Assembly: GCA_015680685.1 (NCBI GenBank)
Contig: MNCI01025588.1
Span: 293,285-357,284 of the forward strand
Length of the DNA: 64,000 nucleotides
Direction of reading: 5' to 3'
From: Gnetum montanum
Lineage: Eukaryota; Streptophyta; Gnetopsida; Gnetales; Gnetaceae
A program made the position numbers and the translations under genes. Positions 57,712-64,000 of the stretch are shown here, in pieces. The first letter of the stretch is position 1. Every line of letters starts with the position of its first letter. The notes below the pieces were generated by a model, which saw nothing but the letters and a program-made list of their open reading frames with translations, made no database searches and had not been told where the DNA came from.

Positions 57712-58543
57712 ATCCCGAATTAACTAGAATAGATCCTAGCATATGCCAACATAGAATTTACACTGACCCCTTCATGAAGCCTCGAAGATAACTGCAGAGG
57801 CGATTGAACCCTAAGCGAAGCAAGTAGTTAAGGAAGAAATCGAACAGCTTCTCAAGGCTAGGTTCATATACCCCATTGTTGATAGTGAATGGGTTAGCCC
57901 CTTACTTATTGTGCCTATAATGGGAGGCAAATGGAGGGTGTGCAAAAATTTCAGGCTACCAAATATGACAACATTCAAAGCTCACTTTCCATTGTCGTTT
58001 ATTGACCAAGTCTTAGACGCCATCACAGGGGATTGCTATTACAGTTTTCTGGATGGATATAGCGGATATAACCAAATAAAAATGGCCCCAAAAGACCAAA
58101 CCAAGACTACGTTCACCAGTCCTTGGGGAATGTTTTCATACAAATAGATGTCGTTTGGCTTGTGCAATGTCCCTGCAACATTTCAATGACTAGTTCTAAG
58201 CATATTCCAACAATAGATAGGGAATGGCTTGGAGGTCTTTATGGACGACTTCTCCACTTATGGAGCAAACTTTGATCAAGCCTTGGACCGGTTGGAGCAA
58301 GTGTTAAAAAGATGCGTAGAAACCAATTTGAGGCTCAATAGGCAGAAAAGCCATTTGATGGTCCAAGAAGCCATAGTACTAGGGCACAAAATCTCACACA
58401 CAGGGATAGAGGTAAACCTCGAGAAAATCAAAATTATCCAAGTAATTACCCATTAACTGGAAACTGTCAAAGATATTCAATCATTCTTGGACATACTGGC
58501 TACCATAGGAGATTTATTGAGAACTTTTCAAAGGTTGCCAAGC
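57712..58543 (+). pseudogene. Reverse transcriptase of main element, probably in inverted contig
   Basis: Following the linker come VKEEIEQLLKARFIYPIVDS and EWVSPLLIVPIMGGKWRVCK. Frame 57911-58147 then holds FPLSFIDQVLDAITGDCYYS and FLDGYSGYNQIKMAPKDQTK. Stops interrupt SYK-stop-MSFGLCNVPATFQ-stop, and frame 58229-58456 holds VFMDDFSTYGANF with the catalytic FMDD at 58238-58249 and EAIVLGHKISHTGIEVNLEK. This is close to Athila/Tat RT. It is the only plus-strand pol piece among minus-strand gag, protease, RNase H and integrase. It ends FSKVAK at 58542, exactly the codons expected before KECKLAF at 56842. Confidence 0.88.
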
Positions 58544-58544
58544 N
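58544..58544. other. Single N at contig junction
   Basis: The ambiguous base separates the plus-strand RT segment from sequence that duplicates the start of that segment in reverse complement. This suggests a forced join. Confidence 0.9.
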
Positions 58545-59087
58545 GTGACCAAGTGAAGGCTTCTGACCATTTATTTATTACCTTCAGCAATTCTTTTTTC
58601 TATTGAGGAGCAAGCTTAACATTGATAATTACCAATTTTCCATTTTTAAGGAACGTGTATTCCATACTAGTGGGCAATGGTTTCCACTCAAGGGGCTCCT
58701 ACTTAAATTTCTCAGGGATTTCCAACTTCCCCTAGTTGATATTTTCAAGGTTAAGACTTGGAAGTTAGTGGTGGACTTGCTCTAATGCATCTATGCTATC
58801 GATGTAAGCACAAGTTAAACCCTCAGTTGGTTTCATGCATATGAGTGAACTGCTTTCTTGATCAGCTGTCTGCCACTAGGTGTCTTCCTATCATGTGGCT
58901 ACTGCATATAGGCATCTTTGTATGTTAATCACTTATGCACACTGATTGCATATAGGCAATGCTAAACTTTGCACAAACCATGACCTCTGCACGCAATTAC
59001 ACCCTGTGTTACTGTATGCGATACACGGAACTTTCTTCTTCTTGATCTCTCCAAATGTATTTTCCTTTGATATTTCTAGGGAAAGAT
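58545..59087 (-). repeat. Inverted-repeat arm 2 (543 bp)
   Basis: Reverse complement of 57169-57711. On the minus strand it continues smoothly from the protease, so this arm is in the expected orientation. The ORF of 60 codons at 58603-58785 (plus) and its twin at 57471-57653 (minus) are antisense shadows of the linker, not genes. Confidence 0.95.
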
Positions 59088-59622
59088 CGTAAATTCCTAG
59101 GCGTGCATCAATGGTGGTTGGCCATGCTCTTCCCATTATGATTGGGAAGTCCCCCTTACCGTTGTTTACCTTAATCACTAGGAAGTCAGCTAGGTACGAC
59201 CACCCACAAATAGTGGTAATAATGTCTTCCACCAGTCCCAATGGAACAGTGATGGATTGGTCGGCCAACTCTAGATGGATGTTGCTCTTTCTCAATGGAG
59301 GCAAGTTCCAGGCCTTGTACATTTCTTGAGAAATCAAGTTGACACTGGAACCTGAATCCAAAAGAGCCTTGCATGGTGCATTTCTAGCGATTTGTAAGTA
59401 TATCAGAGGACTCCCAGGATAAGAGAATTTCCTAGAAAGGTGGCTAGCTTTGATCCAATCGATGACAACATGTGTTAGCATGACCATATGCATTGAGTGC
59501 AGTGATTGGGTTGAAGGGGTCTTTGAAGTTTTGATTGATACTGAGGCATCTAAGGAATTAGCCACTTGTGATTGCAAGGGCTTGATTGCACTGTTGGTTC
59601 TAAAGAAAGGTCTTTCCTTCAT
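58933..59622 (-). CDS. Athila/Tat-like aspartic protease (Gag-Pol part), main copy
   Basis: A 229-codon open frame encodes the protease region. HVVIDWIKASHLSRKFSYPG leads to CKALLDSGSSVNLISQEMYK, with catalytic Asp at residue 89. Then come LELADQSITVPLGLVEDIIT, ADFLVIKVNNGKGDFPIIMG and RAWPTTIDARLGIYDLSLEI. The D-S-G active site, the LADQS and G-x-V-E-D blocks and the I-M-G-R flap-proximal block match Athila proteases. It would cleave the Gag-Pol polyprotein. This is the best-preserved coding stretch in the window, with no internal stop. Gag precedes it and the RT linker follows. The full polyprotein is nonetheless dead. The first Met is arbitrary. Confidence 0.88.
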   Translation of the reverse strand: MKERPFFRTNSAIKPLQSQVANSLDASVSIKTSKTPSTQSLHSMHMVMLTHVVIDWIKASHLSRKFSYPGSPLIYLQIARNAPCKALLDSGSSVNLISQEMYKAWNLPPLRKSNIHLELADQSITVPLGLVEDIITTICGWSYLADFLVIKVNNGKGDFPIIMGRAWPTTIDARLGIYDLSLEISKENTFGEIKKKKVPCIAYSNTGCNCVQRSWFVQSLALPICNQCA

Positions 59623-62010
59623 GTCATTGTTGGAACCAATAATAGGTTGAGAGTTAACAGCCCTCGTGGCATTACGTTGCTACGGTTGGGTATGGATTTC
59701 ACCTTGCATTGCAAGAGTAGATGGTAGTGGAGCTATTGGTGGAAGAGATGCGGCCAGATGAGAAGGATGATATGCTTGCAGAATATTGCTTCTAGAAGAG
59801 GGAGTTTCATAATACTCACAGGCTTAGTAGTGATGTTGAGGAGTGACGTGACCGGTAGAGTCACGTGGGGAGATTGGCTACTACACGTAATATCGATACG
59901 GGTCAGGTTGCCGGTAAGGATACTGTTGCCTTGGTGGTGGCATTCCCCATGATTGTGGGTGCTGCTACTATTGATATTGCTCAATCGGTTGTGGTGGAGT
60001 TCCACTAGGATAATATGTTAAGGGTTGGTGGAACTGCCTTAGGTTACCTTGAGGATAAGGTAACTTTCAAGGTGTTTGCCTTTTGTTTAATCGTGGGTTG
60101 AGTGCATACACCCCAGACTCCTGTAGATGTGAGATTACAGGGCAACATCCCTTAGGATGGTCATATTGACATATCTTACATCCACTATCATTGTCTATTT
60201 CCAAATCCACAACCTCTTCAATGATGGCAACTTTGCCCTTACCCTTACTACGTGCATGTTCAACCTCTTTCTTTTTTCTTTTCTCAGTATGTTGCTCTTT
60301 AGACTCTACTATTTTAAGAACAGTTTGAAATCTATTGTCTAGGGAATCCCACATTTGGTCTACGTTTGCCGAAACTTCTGATGTCATCTTTTGGATAGAC
60401 AAAGTTTTCCTATTCACCATCTCTTCGAGTGGTGACTCTTCTTCATCCTCTTAAAATTTTACTCCCCTATTCTAAAGGGAAGGATCTCAGTTATACTCTT
60501 CCGCACTTTCTCTCTTCCATAACTCACCTTCTTCCTTAGCAACTTGCTCCAATAATCTTTGAATTTGATGGGACCTAAGCTTAGATAGTCTCCCTTGGGC
60601 ATAAGTCCCAAGGGTTCTTCTCGTTTCATGCCTAAGCCCATCCTCGAGATGGCATAGTTGATCCCTTTTCGAATAACCATGGCTAGGACAACGATGTAAC
60701 AATGCATAGTATCAGCCCATGGCAGCATCCAAGGGTTCATGTCCTCCTTGTTTCCAGCCTTGGATTTGCTTTTGCAAGTTAGACACTTCGGAGTACATTT
60801 GGTACTTGTCATTAAATAATTTTAACGTAGTACTCCACCTACGAATGGATTCTGGTTCTAAGGATTGGTACCAGCTTTCTACTTCTTTAACTAGTGTTTG
60901 CGGGAACAACTTAAGTTTTTTCCATTCATTCTCTATGTTCTGTAAGGCACACACATCATGCAATGCTTGTAAATAATTCTGAGGATCAGCGTTGTATCCC
61001 CCTTCAAATCATGGGATGTTGTTCATATCTAATCTCTTGATCCTACTATCTTTCGGATGTCTTGTTGGAATTCTAACAACCTCAGTTATGTCCAACATAC
61101 TTTGAGTAGCGAGTAGGGGTTCATCGTAATCATCTCATCCATGGTGTCTATGATGCCTACATTATTCCCTACTCTCCCTTCCTCCATGTCGTGACTCTCC
61201 AGAGTGCCCTCGTCCCCTTTCTTTGTTGTTTCGTCTATGACTTTCACTTTGCCTACCTTCATCCCCATGGTCTTTTCCTTTATGACTATGTCTGGATACT
61301 GAAGGAGAGGGTGAAGGATATGATGAAGGTAAAGAAGAAGGAGAATCGTCACCATGACGGTGTCTGCTACCTTCTCTTTGGCAATCTCGGCCTCGATCGC
61401 GATTGCGTTCAGAATGTCCACCTTTATCACGAGTTCGTGTGCCTTTTTCAAATTCTTTGTGCCCATGGGTATCAAAACCTGGGTTATGAATAGTGGAATG
61501 AAGGTTCTGATATACAACCCCTTGGACAATGTCAAGGGGGGGAACATCGTTGTGCGGGCAACTGCCTGAGGTAGGTTCACCACCCTCATTTTTGCTTAAG
61601 ACATGTGGGGTATCCTGGGTCGACTTACCCTTCAAAGACTTATGATGTCTCTCCTATTGCAAGTCCCTTTGACGTTATGCCTCTGTAGGATGATATTCTC
61701 TTGAGTCATGATCCTGCACAACGTATTCTACGTGTAAGTACAGCATGCCAATTCGTGTGAGAGCACAAAGAAGCATGCTTGGGACTGAACGATCAGGAGG
61801 TGACACTATGTTACCTTCTAAGTCTCATCAACGTAGTTGTTCATCTTGATAGAGGATAAAGGTGAAGTCTGGTATATACTCATCGGGATGAATATATACC
61901 ACTCAAACTTGTTGAGGGACTGAGGGATCAATGCCATGTATATTACACCACCGATTGTTTCCTATTTCAGACCTAGGTGATGAGGCGCTTTCGTACGAAG
62001 AAGGAGACAT
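59623..62010 (-). pseudogene. Athila/Tat-like gag, main copy
   Basis: The likely start is the ATG at 62010 (MSPSSYESASSPRSEIGNNR). PQQV-stop-VVYIHPDEYIPDFTF follows near 61900, then an Arg/Ser/His/Gly-rich segment (61430-61165: HSERNRDRGRD, SVSRHSHKGKDHGDEGRQS). The Gag core reads LDMNNIP.FEGGYNADPQNY, ALQNIENEWKKLKLFPQTLV and LFNDKYQMYSEVSNLQKQIQ near 61030-60780. HGYSKRDQLCHLEDGLRHET, a coiled-coil-like stretch, VDQMWDSLDNRFQTVLKIVE and CKICQYDHPKGC (60145-60180) follow, then a Gln/Pro/Tyr-rich tail. Stops and frame changes break it into at least four frames. It is the fullest gag in the window, and the left copy matches it block by block. Confidence 0.85.
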
Positions 62011-62127
62011 ACTTGTCTGTTCAGTGTGCAATGTATTCTTGCTTATTATTTTCTCAACAAACCCTAAGGGTTCATTCCAATGATGTGAATGATTTCCTAT
62101 GTTCTATTTAGTGCACAAACAACTAAG
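62011..62127 (-). other. Gag leader between PBS and gag start
   Basis: A short untranslated leader of the main element. No stem-loop or packaging signal could be recognised by eye. Confidence 0.5.
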
Positions 62128-62146
62128 TCCTCAGCAACGGTGCCAA
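62128..62146 (-). other. Primer-binding site (tRNA-Asp type)
   Basis: On the minus strand, right after the LTR end CTCATCA, the element reads TTGGCACCGTTGCTGAGGA. It differs from the Athila PBS TTGGCGCCGTTGCCGGGGA mainly by G-to-A and C-to-T changes. It would pair with the 3' end of tRNA-Asp to prime minus-strand synthesis. Confidence 0.85.
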
Positions 62147-63053
62147 TGATGAGCGGCGAGGTACCCCTACGCTCAACCATACGAATATGAGCATTTCACA
62201 CACGATTCGGTCGAATTCCAAGGACTAAGTGCTTATGCGCCCTTGTGGAACATGGACGGGTTGGTTGATCGTTGTCTTCCCAAGCTTACTTGTATGTCAC
62301 AATTGTATGGTTAAGTAAGCTTGAGGCATATGATTTTTATAGCTTTTATGTTTTTATGTCCTGTTGCTAATAAGGGAGGAGAGAGAGATAACTAAGTGAC
62401 TAATTTAACTTAACTACTAATTAGCTAGGCTTTAATTAATCCTAACACCAGTATCTATTCTCACTTGTTGTACACATCCTGAACCAGTGCAACGCTGCTG
62501 GGATTACCAAACACTAATCGTTACTAGGTTACCAAACATTACACACATGCTCGAAGCGATCTTACTGAGTGTAATTTAACAATTTGCTTAATTGATCAAA
62601 ATGAATTGTTGTGCTAATAAAAAAAATGTAAAGTACATAAAATAAAATAAAAGAAATGTGTAAGAAAACAAATCTCAAGTGCTGCAAGGATGAATCAAAA
62701 AGCTCGTATTTATTGCTGTACACAAGGTGTGCTAAGGTACACAATGCTCAAATAAAGATTCGTCCATACTTCGACCTCCTGCTACGGGTGCTTGGAAAAT
62801 ACTCTAACCTTCAAACAAACTACAAGAGTTTTGCTACTTGACTGCTAAAATATTTTTTCCCAATTGTGCATTTGGGCACTGTATTTATAGGCTTGGGAGC
62901 AACTACTCTAATAATTAGAATAAACCCCTAGAGTAACTACTCTAATAATTAGAATAAACTGCTAGAGTAATTGCTCTAATAATTAGAATAAACCACTAGA
63001 GTAACAACTCTAATAATTAGAATAATCCGCTAGAGTAACCACTCTCATTAACA
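62147..63053 (-). mobile_element. 5' LTR of main element, with variant U3
   Basis: The LTR (about 907 bp) ends CTCATCA at 62147 (plus-strand TGATGAG) and probably starts TGTTAATGAG at 63053. R/U5 matches the other LTRs ('gtaggggtacctcgcc', 'cgattcggtcgaattcc', 'cgtttggt', 'aagcgatc', 'ataaagattcg'), and TATAAATA is the complement of 62882-62889. It has no CGATATCG; the U3 upstream of TATA is a 34-bp tandem array (62896-63045). It interrupts a protease at GIRDL (63059), so the element inserted into another copy. Expected duplication AGTCT (63054-63058) has no partner, because the 3' LTR is absent. Confidence 0.8.
62896..63045 (-). promoter_or_regulatory. 34-bp tandem array in U3, centred on AGAGTA-N2-TACTCT
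   Basis: Units start at about 62896, 62930, 62964, 62998 and 63032 with exact 34-bp spacing. Each contains AGAGTAACTACTCT or a close variant (AGAGTA and TACTCT are inverted halves with a 2-bp spacer), then 'aataattagaataaac'. The first and last units are partial. The array lies directly upstream of the TATA box and is a candidate enhancer or silencer-binding array; no binding protein is known to me. Confidence 0.85.
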
Positions 63054-64000
63054 AGTCTCTAATTCCTAGCTTAGCGTTCATAGTGCTAAGCCATGCTCTT
63101 CCCATAGTTATAGGAAATTCTCCCTGATTTTTCCCCACATGTATCACTAAGAAGTCAGCAAGATAAGACTAGCCAATTATGATGGTAATAATATCGTACA
63201 CCTGTCGAAGTTGAACAACGATTGAATAGTTTGCAAGCTCTAATAGAATATTTCTCTTCTTTAGTGGGGTAAGAGTTTAGGCCTTATACATATCTTGTGA
63301 AATCAAGTTTACTATTAAGCCAAAATCTACGAGAGCTTTGCATGGTTTATGACTTGCTATTTGTCGATATGCTAAGGGACTTCTAGGATTTGTTCTCTTC
63401 TTGGAAAGTTCTCCTACCTTGATCTAGTGTGACAACTTGAGTGAGCATAACAATGGTCAAATTTGAATATATAAAATGTAGAAGCTTGGTATTTCCTTGA
63501 GGACTATGTGTGGATGGGCTTATTGTGGGTGAAGTTCCCATCCTTTAAACCTTTTTTGAACTTGTTTTGAAAAATGAACATTTCTTGGATCTAGGTTCAT
63601 TTAGTATCACATCCTCTTGCATATTTACTACCCTAGCAGCATTCTTTTGTTGTAGTTGTGTTGGTAGTTCCTCTTGCATAACTAATGGTGGTACTAGTGG
63701 TAGACAGTTAAGAGGTTTATTAATGAACCAATTGTTGGTTATGCATAAGGATTTGGATTCATTCTTGAGGAAGTGGGCCTATAATACTCTACTGGATAGT
63801 AGTAAGAGGAAGTATGGATTGAAGCATTTCTTGAAGAGATTGGATATTCAACATAATATCCATAAGGATTGGGTTGCCTATATAGATATTGCTACCTTGG
63901 TGGTGGCATTCCCCACACTTGTGGTTGTTACCATTGCTACTGGTATTACTCTTGTGGTTGAAGATAGGCTTTGCTTGGATAGTATGGCGGTTGATCAAGC
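63054..64000 (-). pseudogene. Gag C-terminus and protease of a third copy, truncated by LTR insertion
   Basis: The right edge (frame 63789-63998) corresponds to the Gln/Tyr-rich Gag tail at 59733-60005, with 'ccttggtggtggcattcccca' in both. Toward 63060 the protease follows in broken frames: 'SFDFTRYV'-like active-site flank, 'SNYSIVVQLRQVYDIITIIIG', then 'QGEFPITMGRAWLSTMNAKL' and GIRDL (63060-63110), where the 5' LTR of the main element starts. The catalytic Asp region is frameshifted. The gag continues beyond the window. Confidence 0.72.

Noticed and set aside
57471-58785. Two identical 60-residue open frames (57471-57653 minus, 58603-58785 plus) that could be read as a conserved small protein
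   Set aside because: They are the antisense of the protease-RT linker in the two arms of the inverted repeat. Identity comes from the duplicated sequence, not from selection.
62896-63045. 34-bp direct repeats considered as a CRISPR array
   Set aside because: The units are contiguous with no unique spacers, lie inside a plant LTR, and have no cas-like genes nearby.
43748-63053. One complete Athila-like element running from the LTR at 62147-63053 to the LTR at 43748-44534
   Set aside because: The two LTRs have different U3 sequences and no matching target-site duplication (AGTCT expected against CATAC found), and there are two gags and two pols between them. It is a mosaic of several partial copies.

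Overview
The window looks like a gene-poor, AT-rich stretch of plant nuclear DNA made almost entirely of decayed retrotransposons. The strongest evidence is several copies of an Athila/Tat-like (OTA clade) Ty3/gypsy element, a lineage known only from plants. There are also Ty1/copia fragments, LINE reverse-transcriptase and C-terminal zinc-finger remnants, two LINE 3' ends of the plant RTE type and a possible tRNA-derived SINE. Nearly every coding trace is broken by stops and frameshifts, so a large plant genome with old repeats (a gymnosperm would fit) is likely. The species cannot be told from the sequence. No bacterial-type operon, CRISPR array or intact host gene is visible.

Layout. 1-9.5 kb: LINE C-terminal remnant (0.7-1.1 kb), an RTE-type LINE 3' end (3.9 kb), a weak tRNA-iMet-type primer-binding site (5.27 kb) and a 279-bp tandem duplication (7.7-8.3 kb). 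9.5-17.3 kb: a CGATATCG-type LTR with PBS remnant, a LINE zinc-finger remnant, then a diverged relative (LTR, PBS, gag N-terminus) whose interior holds a copia-like gag with a zinc knuckle. 17.3-23 kb: LINE reverse transcriptase followed by a SINE-like segment. 23-27 kb: a possible 2.2-kb LTR and a second partial copy. 27.8-28.6 kb: a clean solo LTR with a perfect 5-bp target-site duplication. 29.5-30.7 kb: copia RT/RNase H remnant and LTR-like tail. 31-42 kb: mostly featureless, with one RTE end, two CCHC knuckle remnants and small tandem duplications. 42.8 kb: a possible first exon of a host gene on the minus strand.

43.7-64 kb is a mosaic of minus-strand Athila/Tat-like elements. From right to left: a gag-protease fragment; an element with its own 5' LTR, PBS, gag, protease, RT, RNase H and integrase; a second RT-RNase H-integrase unit fused directly to the first integrase; an accessory ORF in the position of the Athila env-like ORF; and a gag-protease-LTR deletion derivative. 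A further LTR is nested in the pol of the main element, next to a run of 56 N.

The most consequential observation is that 57169-58543, bounded by that gap and by a single N at 58544, appears to be in the wrong orientation. Its first 543 bases are an exact-looking reverse complement of the 543 bases right of the N. Flipping and overlapping it would make pol collinear, would join the reading frame across the nested LTR and would give that LTR a matching CTTGG duplication. The most interesting biology is in the LTR promoters: members sharing TATA, R/U5 and PBS features carry two unrelated palindromic arrays upstream of the TATA box (CGATATCG repeats, or 34-bp units centred on AGAGTA-N2-TACTCT).
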